The position numbers and the translations under genes are program-made. This document shows, in pieces, positions 1 to 6,530 of a DNA stretch of 39,329 nucleotides (positions are counted from its first letter, which is position 1; each line of letters starts with the position of its first letter). The DNA is taken from the IMG/VR virus record IMGVR_UViG_3300042907_000073, positions 1 to 39,329 of that record; one strand, 5' to 3'. This stretch comes from a virus. The notes beneath the pieces are model-generated. The model was not told the DNA's origin, did not search any database, and worked only from the letters and a program-made list of their open reading frames with translations.

Positions 1-405
1 CTCATATATCCCTAAACCATTATTGCAAGCAACGCATAATAATCCTCTATATTTTCCTGTATTATGGTCATGATCTACATGAGGTAGTTGCATTTCTTTA
101 TCACAAATTTTACATCTTCTTTGTTGGATTTCAAGTTCATGTAAATACTTGTTGTAAGTCATATCTACTATGCCTTTGGATAGCCAATGTTTTTCCATAA
201 GTATGGCTTTATTTTCTTCTCTGTATTTTCGGGCTTTTTCTTTATCGTATCTTTTTGACCAATATTCAGGATCTTCTTCTTTTTTCTTTTCTCTATATTT
301 TTTATAATACTTTTTATATTCTCCGCTTTCTTTAAGTTTTTCTCTATAAAGCCTATCATAATTAGGATCTGATCTTTTTGGTAAATCATGGTGTTTATAT
401 GACAT
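1..405 (-). CDS. Recombination endonuclease VII-like (gp49 family) protein, 3' end outside the window
   Basis: Read on the minus strand from ATG at 405, the frame stays open for 135 codons to the window edge, so the C-terminus is missing. The start follows a good ribosome site (AGGAG, 7 bases before ATG). The first 95 residues are very rich in Lys, Glu, Arg and Tyr and look helical. Residues 98-132 hold the endonuclease VII signature: C98xxC101, the HVDHDH core at 109-114, TGKYRGLLC at 116-124, then C127 and N128. This is the zinc-bound beta-beta-alpha nuclease of T4 gp49, which cuts Holliday and branched DNA and trims DNA before packaging. T4 gp49 has the motif much nearer its N-terminus, so this is a family member with a long basic leader. 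It could instead be a mobile HNH-type endonuclease. The family call is firm; equivalence to gene 49 is not. Confidence 0.85.
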   Translation of the reverse strand, partial: MSYKHHDLPKRSDPNYDRLYREKLKESGEYKKYYKKYREKKKEEDPEYWSKRYDKEKARKYREENKAILMEKHWLSKGIVDMTYNKYLHELEIQQRRCKICDKEMQLPHVDHDHNTGKYRGLLCVACNNGLGIYE

Positions 406-432
406 ATTTTCTCCTAAAATTCTTATATTTTT

Positions 433-439
433 TATTTAG
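433..439 (-). promoter_or_regulatory. Late-promoter-like box CTAAATA upstream of the endonuclease VII-like gene
   Basis: The minus strand reads ACTAAATA followed by an A/T-rich stretch, an AGGAG site and the ATG at 405; the gap from box to ATG is 27 bases. The same box at a similar distance precedes the genes starting at 21323 and 24875. It resembles the T4 late -10 element (TATAAATA) read by gp55. Assignment is by motif and position only. Confidence 0.5.
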
Positions 440-456
440 TAGAAAAATAATAATTT

Positions 457-2157
457 TCACTCTATAGTAGAAAAATTTTTTACTTTCTTAAACCGAATTG
501 TGTTATTAAATTTCTCATTCATATGTTCTTTGTGAGATATAATAACAATGTTATTGTCTTTGGCTATATCTCTAATGATATTCATAAGATAATCTGTAGC
601 GTTCTGATCAAGAGAAGAATCGAATACTTCGTCCATGATCAACAGATTGGTGCTTACAGAATTACGAAGCTTGGCTATGGCTCTCCAAGTAAACAGTAAT
701 GCTAGATCGATCTTCTGTTTCTCACCTTCAGAGAAGGAAGCGTAAGTAAAATTATCTCTATAACGAGACTTGATTGTTTCGTTAAAATTTTCATCAAGCT
801 CAAAAGAAACAAAGAAGTCCATTGAAGAAAGATACTTATTGATTAGTTTATTGATAACAGGAATATATTGTCTAATAATTTTAGACTTGATACCTGTATC
901 CTTCAATAAGATAGTTGCAGCAGCCAATACATCTTTTTCTTCACTTAATTGATTATACTTAGTTTCTAGAACTTCTAATTCTTTTTCATAATCTATGATC
1001 TTAACATCAACAACATCATTCTTGTTTTTTAGGTTTTCTATTTCATTTTTTAATTGTTCAATGTATTTTAATAGAGATGTGGTTGTAGTTCTATATTCAA
1101 CCCTTTCCATCTCATATTTTTGAATATCACTATTCATATTCATAATTTGTTTTAGACGATTATTAGCAGTGTCATATTCAACTGATAATAACTTCAAACC
1201 TTCTTCAGTTTCTTTAATCTGAGAAGTTTTTTCTTCAATCGTTTTGTCTCTAAAACTTTGTTCAATGTGTTGCTTACATGTAGGACAATTTTCGTGATTA
1301 TTAAAAAAGTCTACATCTTGATTTAAGATAGCCATCTTGGCTTCTATTTGATGTCTTAGTTTAGATAGCTTTTCTAGCTTCTTAGATACGCTTTCGTTAT
1401 CACCTATTTGACTACGACAATTTTCTATCTGCTCATCTATCTTTTTCATTTTACCAGATAGTTCTTTTATCTTTTTATCAGTTTCTTTTATAATCTTTTC
1501 TTTTTCTACAGCCAATTTATTATTATTGTTTTGCAATTCTTGCAAATGATTTTTAGTAAGTTCAATCTTGGAGTTTACTAATTTTTTATTGCTGGTAACT
1601 TCGTAAATGTTCTCGCTATTTGTAAGAACTTTATCTTTTAAAATAGAATTCATTACAGTAAAAATTTGCAGATCTAAAAGATCTTCAATAATCTCTCGGC
1701 GCTGACCAGATGATAGCTGCATAAACGGTTGGAACGTAGCCGAACCTAATACAACTACTTGACTAAACGACTTTTGATTTACTTTGATGATTTGCTTTTC
1801 GAGCAGTTCTTGATAATCTTTCATTTCAGCGTTCTGATTTAAAAGATTACCATTCAGATATACTTCGAAAACCGATGGCTTTATGCCACGAACAATCTTG
1901 TATTCCTTAGATCCTATAGAAAACTCTATCTCTACCACACAGTTTTTTTGCGTGATAGAGTTTACAAGCTGAGGCTTGTTTATTTTTCGGAAAGGTTTAC
2001 CAAAAAGACCAAAGGTTAACGCATCAAGAATGGTTGACTTACCAGCCCCATTCTGCCCAACAATAAGAGTAGTATCTTTACTGGCTAGATCTATCTCTGT
2101 GAATACGTTACCGGTCGAAAGAAAATTCTTCCATCGTAGTTTCTTAAAATAAATCAT
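457..2157 (-). CDS. 46: Recombination endonuclease subunit gp46 (Rad50/SbcC-like ATPase)
   Basis: This 566-aa protein is close to T4 gp46 (560 aa). It is the SMC-like ATPase of the gp46/gp47 complex that resects DNA ends for recombination-dependent replication and host DNA breakdown. Visible parts are Walker A GQNGAGKST (34-42), a long charged coiled coil (about 180-410) broken by a CPTC zinc hook at 291-294, the ABC signature FSEGEKQKIDLAL (475-487), Walker B LLIMDEVFD (505-513) and an H-loop ISHKE near 540. The ATG overlaps the gene 47 stop by four bases (ATGA), implying coupled translation of the two subunits. All family-defining residues are present, so the gene looks intact. Confidence 0.97.
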   Translation of the reverse strand: MIYFKKLRWKNFLSTGNVFTEIDLASKDTTLIVGQNGAGKSTILDALTFGLFGKPFRKINKPQLVNSITQKNCVVEIEFSIGSKEYKIVRGIKPSVFEVYLNGNLLNQNAEMKDYQELLEKQIIKVNQKSFSQVVVLGSATFQPFMQLSSGQRREIIEDLLDLQIFTVMNSILKDKVLTNSENIYEVTSNKKLVNSKIELTKNHLQELQNNNNKLAVEKEKIIKETDKKIKELSGKMKKIDEQIENCRSQIGDNESVSKKLEKLSKLRHQIEAKMAILNQDVDFFNNHENCPTCKQHIEQSFRDKTIEEKTSQIKETEEGLKLLSVEYDTANNRLKQIMNMNSDIQKYEMERVEYRTTTTSLLKYIEQLKNEIENLKNKNDVVDVKIIDYEKELEVLETKYNQLSEEKDVLAAATILLKDTGIKSKIIRQYIPVINKLINKYLSSMDFFVSFELDENFNETIKSRYRDNFTYASFSEGEKQKIDLALLFTWRAIAKLRNSVSTNLLIMDEVFDSSLDQNATDYLMNIIRDIAKDNNIVIISHKEHMNEKFNNTIRFKKVKNFSTIE

Positions 2158-3212
2158 TCAACTGTCAATGCCTCATTATATAATTCAACAATTTTATTTT
2201 CTAATTTAGTCTTATCAACGCCTTTAACTTCAGCGCCAGTAATATACTTTTTGAAAATATCAATTGTAGATTCAGCCTCATCAATAATCTCATCATCATC
2301 TTCGAGATTCAGATTAAGATGGTCCTCTACTATTTGGATATCGATAGGATTTTGTTTTTCTATGTTCTCAATAAATTTTTCGAACCAATAAGGGTTATTC
2401 TTTTCAGTAATAATAATTTTAATTATCTTATTAGCAAACTGTGTGTAATCAATATTACTATCAACAAACTTTGGATCACCATCATTATACCAAAACTTAT
2501 GAAACATCTTATAAGGATTTTCGATAAATTTTATTTCTCTCGTTTCTGTGTCAAAGATATGAAACCCTCGAGGATCATTATAATCAGACCAAGTATACTC
2601 TGCAGGAGAACCGAGATAATAAATATTACCACGGTTTGAACGATGATGAAAATGCCCAGAGCAGACAACATCAAAACGTCCAAACAAACTTGGATCGTCT
2701 CCGTGTGAAACAATTGATCCTTTAAACATTTCAAACCCTTGAAGTTCAAGATGTCCGAAAGCAATTTGCGCATCTGTATTCCTTATTAAGGTGAAGGAAT
2801 GTTCTCGATTATCATCGCAAATCCAAGGAATTAACAGAATCTTAGTATCACCGAACATTACTTCGGTTGTTTTATCATATATATTTATTTCATACTTTCT
2901 AAAAAGTTCGTTGAAAGAAGAGACTTCATTGGTATTCTTATGATACGTGTCATGATTACCTAGACACTGATGCCATTCTATACCACGAGAAATAGCAGGC
3001 TCAATTAGATCTTTCCGTAAACGATAAGCAGTATTAATGTTAATATACTTACGACGATCAACAATATCCCCACAATGAACGATAGTACGAATATTGTTGT
3101 CGTCGAGGTATTTAAAAAACACATCATCGTAAAATCTCTTCATATAATCATGAAATGCAAGGGAGTCATTTCTAACTCCTGCATGACTATCGGTTAAAAG
3201 TGCGATTTTCAT
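2154..3212 (-). CDS. 47: Recombination endonuclease subunit gp47 (Mre11/SbcD-like nuclease)
   Basis: This 352-aa protein (T4 gp47 is 339 aa) is a metallophosphoesterase-fold nuclease. The metal-binding motifs are in order: D8xH10, GDIVD at 48-52, GNHD at 85-88, H154 in FGHLE, and GHFHHR at 186-191. After residue 210 comes the capping and Rad50-binding region, ending in an acidic then helical tail. With gp46 it forms the Mre11/Rad50-type complex. Its ATG lies inside the end of the preceding 60-aa gene (26-base overlap), and its stop overlaps the gp46 ATG. Ribosome binding upstream is weak (AAAGG about 15 bases away), so coupling to the preceding gene may matter. Confidence 0.97.
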   Translation of the reverse strand: MKIALLTDSHAGVRNDSLAFHDYMKRFYDDVFFKYLDDNNIRTIVHCGDIVDRRKYININTAYRLRKDLIEPAISRGIEWHQCLGNHDTYHKNTNEVSSFNELFRKYEINIYDKTTEVMFGDTKILLIPWICDDNREHSFTLIRNTDAQIAFGHLELQGFEMFKGSIVSHGDDPSLFGRFDVVCSGHFHHRSNRGNIYYLGSPAEYTWSDYNDPRGFHIFDTETREIKFIENPYKMFHKFWYNDGDPKFVDSNIDYTQFANKIIKIIITEKNNPYWFEKFIENIEKQNPIDIQIVEDHLNLNLEDDDEIIDEAESTIDIFKKYITGAEVKGVDKTKLENKIVELYNEALTVE

Positions 3213-3369
3213 TCTTTGAATTTGCCTTTACAACAGCAGCTGTAACATAATCTCGAATAGCATCTAGACGCATCAAAAGATTCATTCTTTCGTTTTCTTT
3301 AATATTCTTATCGTTTAATCTATTAACAATATCTTGGATGTTAACAGGTACAAGATGATCATTCTTCAT
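3187..3369 (-). CDS. Small conserved-looking protein between genes 55 and 47, unknown function
   Basis: This 60-aa ORF starts with ATG at 3369, preceded by a strong GGAGG site that lies inside the last codons of gene 55. It overlaps gene 55 by 11 bases and gene 47 by 26 bases. The product is hydrophilic and helical, with an N-terminal LVPVNIQDIVNRL segment and no membrane segment, cysteine pair or enzyme motif. The tight overlaps and good ribosome site argue that it is real and part of the 55-47-46 operon. I do not recognise a function. Small genes in this position are, as I recall, seen in other exo-T-even phages. Confidence 0.7.
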   Translation of the reverse strand: MKNDHLVPVNIQDIVNRLNDKNIKENERMNLLMRLDAIRDYVTAAVVKANSKNENRTFNR

Positions 3370-3925
3370 TCTCTTCTACCTCCTCTTCTAATTCAGAAAA
3401 AATCTCTACTCCGGTAAGTTTACTCTGTTTTTTAGTTTTAGTCAACTTATCTTCAAACGAGCGAACAATGTCGGAAGAGTAATCATTAGATTTTAAATGT
3501 GTAGCGTGATTAGAGTCTTCTATTATTTCGCTGAACAAATGAGAGTTCTCGAAATTTTTATGTTTGATATAAGTCTGTTTCTTTTCTTTTTGTATTCTTC
3601 TTAAAAAAGCATTCCATGCAATCTGCGTAAAATAAGCGAAGGGATTATTCGTTTTATCCGGGTTAAAGTTATCGACTGCTGCAATGCAGTCCATAATACC
3701 GTCGCTAATCATATCTTGTTTATATGTATATCCTGAGAAGTTTGGTTTCTTAGCAAGGTTATTACAAATTAAAAGAATAGACTCACCAATATATTTTGGA
3801 ACGATAGGTTTTTCTTGACCTTTACTCAATGCATCTTTTAAATCGTTTTTGTAATGGATCATTGCTCCATAAAGAGTTTTGTTGTTGATATAATTTACTT
3901 TTCTTTTTGGTTTCTTTTCTTCCAT
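3359..3925 (-). CDS. 55: RNA polymerase sigma factor for late transcription, gp55
   Basis: The product is 188 aa (T4 gp55 is 185 aa). gp55 is a minimal sigma-70 relative that directs host RNA polymerase to late promoters together with the sliding clamp. The segment around 60-115 carries the region 2-like core: YTYKQDMISDGIMDCI, then DNFNPDK...NPFAYFTQIAWNAFLRRI, which in this family binds core polymerase and reads the -10 box. The C-terminus GVEIFSELEEE followed by an acidic tail resembles the hydrophobic clamp-binding tail of gp55. The start has an AAGGGAT site 6 bases before ATG. A weak minus-strand promoter (TTTCAA-N17-TATACT, -10 at 3956-3961) lies upstream. The family call is confident. 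Confidence 0.93.
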   Translation of the reverse strand: MEEKKPKRKVNYINNKTLYGAMIHYKNDLKDALSKGQEKPIVPKYIGESILLICNNLAKKPNFSGYTYKQDMISDGIMDCIAAVDNFNPDKTNNPFAYFTQIAWNAFLRRIQKEKKQTYIKHKNFENSHLFSEIIEDSNHATHLKSNDYSSDIVRSFEDKLTKTKKQSKLTGVEIFSELEEEVEENEE

Positions 3926-3935
3926 AATATATCCC

Positions 3936-3963
3936 TTGACTTTTTTCGCAGCACGAGTATAAT
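3936..3963 (+). promoter_or_regulatory. Sigma70-type promoter on the plus strand, antisense to uvsW
   Basis: The plus strand carries TTGACT at 3936-3941 (5 of 6 to consensus), a 16-base spacer, and a perfect TATAAT at 3958-3963. It lies in the 58-base gap between uvsW and gene 55 and points right, into the 3' end of uvsW on the opposite strand. No plus-strand gene follows. It may make an antisense RNA, or be fortuitous in AT-rich DNA. Confidence 0.5.
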
Positions 3964-3983
3964 CACTAGTGCCCCAGTTGAAA

Positions 3984-5429
3984 TTAATATTCTAAATTCA
4001 CTTTATAGATTTTATATTCAAACTTCTCTTCGTTATATATCTTAACTCTTTCCATGAAGTGTAACAATGTATAATTCTTCTTTGATTTCCAACTCAAGTC
4101 GTCGGCGATGTCATAAAGTGTCGAAGAAGTTTTAGTGTTCGATTTACGTAGCCCTCGACCAATTGACTGAAGGTTTCTAATTCTTGACTTGGAAGGAGAA
4201 GCAAATATAATATTATGAAGGTTCTTAATATTGACTCCGGTACTAAAAGTGCCAAAAGAAGCCACAATAATCGAATTATTTTCATTCTCAACAACCTTTC
4301 TTATTTCTTCTCTTTGTTCTCCAGAAACTTCTCCGGAAACCCAGTATACTGATCGATCGTTATTCTGTAGCATATTTGCTAGATGAATACCATGCTTCTC
4401 AACGAATTGGTATAATATCAAAGTATTACCTTCAAGAGAAAGAGCAAGGTTCTTAATGAATTTGTTTCTTGCTTCTAACTTGACCAGATAATCCATTTCT
4501 GCTTGATAATCATTGGCTCGAGCAATCATCTTTTTAGCTTCATCCGGATGATTTAATACTATCGCTTTGATTCTAAAATCAGCAAGGTGCTTTTGATCAA
4601 TCAACTCCTTTGTTGATATTACTTTTCTGACGGCTCCAAAGAGTCCTTCAAGAACGAGCTTGTGGGTTTGAGTACCATCCAATGTTCCGGTAAATCCAAA
4701 ACGGTAACGTGCAGCGGGTATCTTAGTAAGTATAGAAGTAAGAGATTTTGCTTTGAAGAGATGAGCTTCGTCTCCGATGACAACATCAAAGTTGTCAAAG
4801 AATTTGCTAGGTAGTTTGTATATGCTTTGCCAAGTTGTGATTGTGATTGGTTTTGTTGATCCCTTATCCTGTCCAGCGAACACACGATGAACAAAAGTAT
4901 CGGAGTCAAAACCATAGTCAGCAAAATCACTGGCAAGCTGGCTAACAAGAGAAGTAGTTGGTACAATAATAAGAGTGCGTTTTGCATAATACCTCACAAG
5001 TAGATAGATAATAAATGATTTACCAGATGCAGTTGGTGATAACAAAAGAGCTCTACGTTCTCTAACTGCATGAACGAATGCATCAATTTGATAGTCTCTA
5101 GGTTCCATTGTTGGTTTTAATTTAGCAATGAAATCTTTTGCTTCCTTTACAGAAAAATTTTCTGCAGAGAAATCTGTTAGATACTCTAATTCGTATTCTC
5201 TTGATTTACAGAATTCTTCTACGTATTTCGTAAGGCCAGCATATAAAAGCCCAGTCATTACATTAAGGAGTCTTATTTTACCATCCCAGAACTTAGATCG
5301 ATAAGCAGGCATGAAGCTGGCGCCAGGAACAGTGAATGTAAAAAATTCACTCATTTCCATCATGATGCTGGGTTCGGCTTTGATCTTTACATATATTTCG
5401 TCGAACTTTTCAATCTGAACTTTATCCAT
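3984..5429 (-). CDS. uvsW: UvsW-type RNA-DNA/branched-DNA helicase
   Basis: Taking the ATG at 5429 gives 481 aa (T4 UvsW is 503 aa). That start is chosen because it overlaps the uvsY stop as TAATG, is preceded by GGGAG, and begins with the UvsW-like MDKVQIEKFDEIYVKI; an in-frame ATG at 5456 would add nine residues with no clear site. UvsW is an SF2 helicase that unwinds R-loops, Holliday junctions and stalled forks and shuts off origin-dependent replication. Motifs: N-terminal DNA-binding domain (1-100), Q-type motif EPRDYQ (109-114), Walker A SPTASGKS (131-138), DEAH (220-223), FTGTLD (246-251), and motif VI QSIGRGLR (421-428). All helicase motifs are intact. Confidence 0.96.
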   Translation of the reverse strand: MDKVQIEKFDEIYVKIKAEPSIMMEMSEFFTFTVPGASFMPAYRSKFWDGKIRLLNVMTGLLYAGLTKYVEEFCKSREYELEYLTDFSAENFSVKEAKDFIAKLKPTMEPRDYQIDAFVHAVRERRALLLSPTASGKSFIIYLLVRYYAKRTLIIVPTTSLVSQLASDFADYGFDSDTFVHRVFAGQDKGSTKPITITTWQSIYKLPSKFFDNFDVVIGDEAHLFKAKSLTSILTKIPAARYRFGFTGTLDGTQTHKLVLEGLFGAVRKVISTKELIDQKHLADFRIKAIVLNHPDEAKKMIARANDYQAEMDYLVKLEARNKFIKNLALSLEGNTLILYQFVEKHGIHLANMLQNNDRSVYWVSGEVSGEQREEIRKVVENENNSIIVASFGTFSTGVNIKNLHNIIFASPSKSRIRNLQSIGRGLRKSNTKTSSTLYDIADDLSWKSKKNYTLLHFMERVKIYNEEKFEYKIYKVNLEY

Positions 5430-5863
5430 TATGCTCCCATGGTGAACTTCTGCCAATCAATAGCATTACGAATAATAAAATTTCTATTCATAACAGTTTT
5501 AATGATTGAATCTAACAGTTCTATCTTTTCTTGTTGATAACCAATTTTAAGAGATTGATTTATTATTTCCTGATCAGAATCCAAATACATAGGAATATCG
5601 CTTTTGAGGATCATACCTTTAGGCGGAAGCTTCCAACCTCTATCTTTAGTTTCTTCGTTTGGACCCTGAGTTAAAAATTCATACTTATCAAGCTTGAGTT
5701 GTTTCATCTCTGACTCTTGCTTACGCAGAATCATTTTTTCCTTGACATAAATTTGATAATATTTATGATGGAGTTTAGGGATTTTAAGGGCTTCTTCGCC
5801 TAGCTCTGTTTTGTCAATCTGAGAATCGACGTTCCAATTTTCTAAAATTTCATCAATAGTCAT
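5429..5863 (-). CDS. uvsY: UvsY recombination mediator
   Basis: The product is 144 aa (T4 UvsY is 137 aa). UvsY loads the UvsX recombinase onto single-stranded DNA covered by gp32. The sequence is mostly helical and charged. It opens with an acidic MTIDEILENWN segment, has a central Lys/Glu-rich helix with KLHHKYYQIYVKEK, and ends in RNFIIRNAIDWQKF, matching the UvsY C-terminal pattern of a helix with I-x-x-[AM]-x-x-[WF]. Its place directly before uvsW, with a TAATG overlap, supports the call. A good AAGGTGA site stands before the ATG. An own promoter with a perfect TATAAT lies just upstream, which fits early or middle expression separate from the late head genes. Confidence 0.87.
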   Translation of the reverse strand: MTIDEILENWNVDSQIDKTELGEEALKIPKLHHKYYQIYVKEKMILRKQESEMKQLKLDKYEFLTQGPNEETKDRGWKLPPKGMILKSDIPMYLDSDQEIINQSLKIGYQQEKIELLDSIIKTVMNRNFIIRNAIDWQKFTMGA

Positions 5864-5889
5864 AGATCACCTTTTTCAATTAATATTAT

Positions 5890-5918
5890 ATTATATAATA
5901 CTTTTCGAAAAAAGTAAA
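5890..5918 (-). promoter_or_regulatory. Sigma70-type promoter for uvsY-uvsW
   Basis: On the minus strand, TTTACT (5918-5913; 4 of 6 to the -35 consensus) is followed by 17 bases and a perfect TATAAT (5895-5890). The predicted start of transcription is near 5883, about 20 bases before the uvsY ATG. A short hairpin with TTCG loop (ACTTTT/AAAAGT) lies within the spacer. No T4 MotA box is evident. This suggests host-type early or middle transcription of the recombination genes. Confidence 0.55.
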
Positions 5919-5919
5919 G

Positions 5920-6441
5920 TTAAATCTTCTCTATATTATACAAAGTATATTTGAAAGTTGCTGAAGCTTCAACATAATTGACATCTTCATCGGTTGTTCC
6001 AAAGGTTAAACCAGACAGAGATATAGGATGAGCATCTGTATATACTACTTCGTAGTTTGCTGCTTTTGTAGATGAAAGAATCATTACAGAAATATCAGAA
6101 TATATACCATCGCCAGTCCATGATTTCTTTTGTTCTATTTCTCTATACTGATCAAAGTTATCTGGCTTACCAAGAGCCTTAATCCAGTTATGAATTTCTA
6201 GATAGTTTTTAAGGTCTTCATCAACTTTGAACGTAATTTGTAATTCAGAATAATCTATGTGATCGCCAGGGACTGGATACTTTACAAATGGTGTAGGGAC
6301 GTTTGGTGCTGCTAAAGATATTTGAGGAACATTAATTTTCTGTATAAAAAAGTTGACATGTGGCGCCTTCTTAATTGTGAACTTGAAATTAAGAGGACTA
6401 AGAAAGTTTTTGTTTATAGGTGTGTTATCTATAGCAGTCAT
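5920..6441 (-). CDS. gp3-like tail completion / tail-tube-fold virion protein
   Basis: This 173-aa protein has no transmembrane segment and is rich in beta-strand-forming stretches. The pattern FLSPLNFKFTIKKAPHVNFF, then INVPQISL...NVPTPFVKYPVPGD, then LQITFKVDEDLKNYLEIHNWI and a closing ATFKYTLYNI is typical of the T4 gp19 tube-fold family. Its length equals T4 gp3 (176 aa), and its place right after gene 23 and before uvsY matches the gene annotated as gene 3 (tail completion and sheath stabiliser) in marine T4-like phages. Which of the two names applies cannot be settled by eye. It has its own late box TATAAATA at 6460-6467 and a GGAGT ribosome site, so it would be made late. Confidence 0.7.
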   Translation of the reverse strand: MTAIDNTPINKNFLSPLNFKFTIKKAPHVNFFIQKINVPQISLAAPNVPTPFVKYPVPGDHIDYSELQITFKVDEDLKNYLEIHNWIKALGKPDNFDQYREIEQKKSWTGDGIYSDISVMILSSTKAANYEVVYTDAHPISLSGLTFGTTDEDVNYVEASATFKYTLYNIEKI

Positions 6442-6459
6442 ATCAACTCCTTTTCATAC

Positions 6460-6467
6460 TATTTATA
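6460..6467 (-). promoter_or_regulatory. Late promoter TATAAATA for the gp3-like gene
   Basis: There is an exact match to the T4 late -10 consensus on the minus strand, 18 bases before the ATG at 6441. It begins two bases after the T-run of the gene 23 terminator, so one unit ends and the next begins within about 40 bases. Confidence 0.75.
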
Positions 6468-6469
6468 TG

Positions 6470-6495
6470 AAAAAAGGGGCGACCGAAGCCGCCCC
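6470..6495 (-). terminator. Rho-independent terminator after the major capsid gene
   Basis: On the minus strand an eight-pair GC-rich stem (one G-U pair) closes on a UUCG tetraloop (6495-6476) and is followed directly by six T residues (6475-6470). It stands 35 bases past the gene 23 stop. C(UUCG)G loops are unusually stable and common in T4 terminators. This is the strongest terminator in the window. Confidence 0.93.
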
Positions 6496-6530
6496 AGTTT
6501 CTAGATATCGGATCTTCGTCCGAAACCAAA

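Noticed and set aside
168-389. 73-aa Lys-rich ORF on the minus strand
   Set aside because: It lies in a different frame inside the 135-codon open frame that carries the endonuclease VII motifs and the better ribosome site, so it is a shadow.
3926-3983. tRNA or structured small RNA in the uvsW-55 gap
   Set aside because: No cloverleaf, anticodon stem or strong hairpin can be formed; only promoter-like hexamers are seen.
5430-5456. Nine-residue upstream extension of UvsW
   Set aside because: The ATG at 5429 makes a TAATG overlap with uvsY and has GGGAG; the longer start lies inside uvsY with no support.
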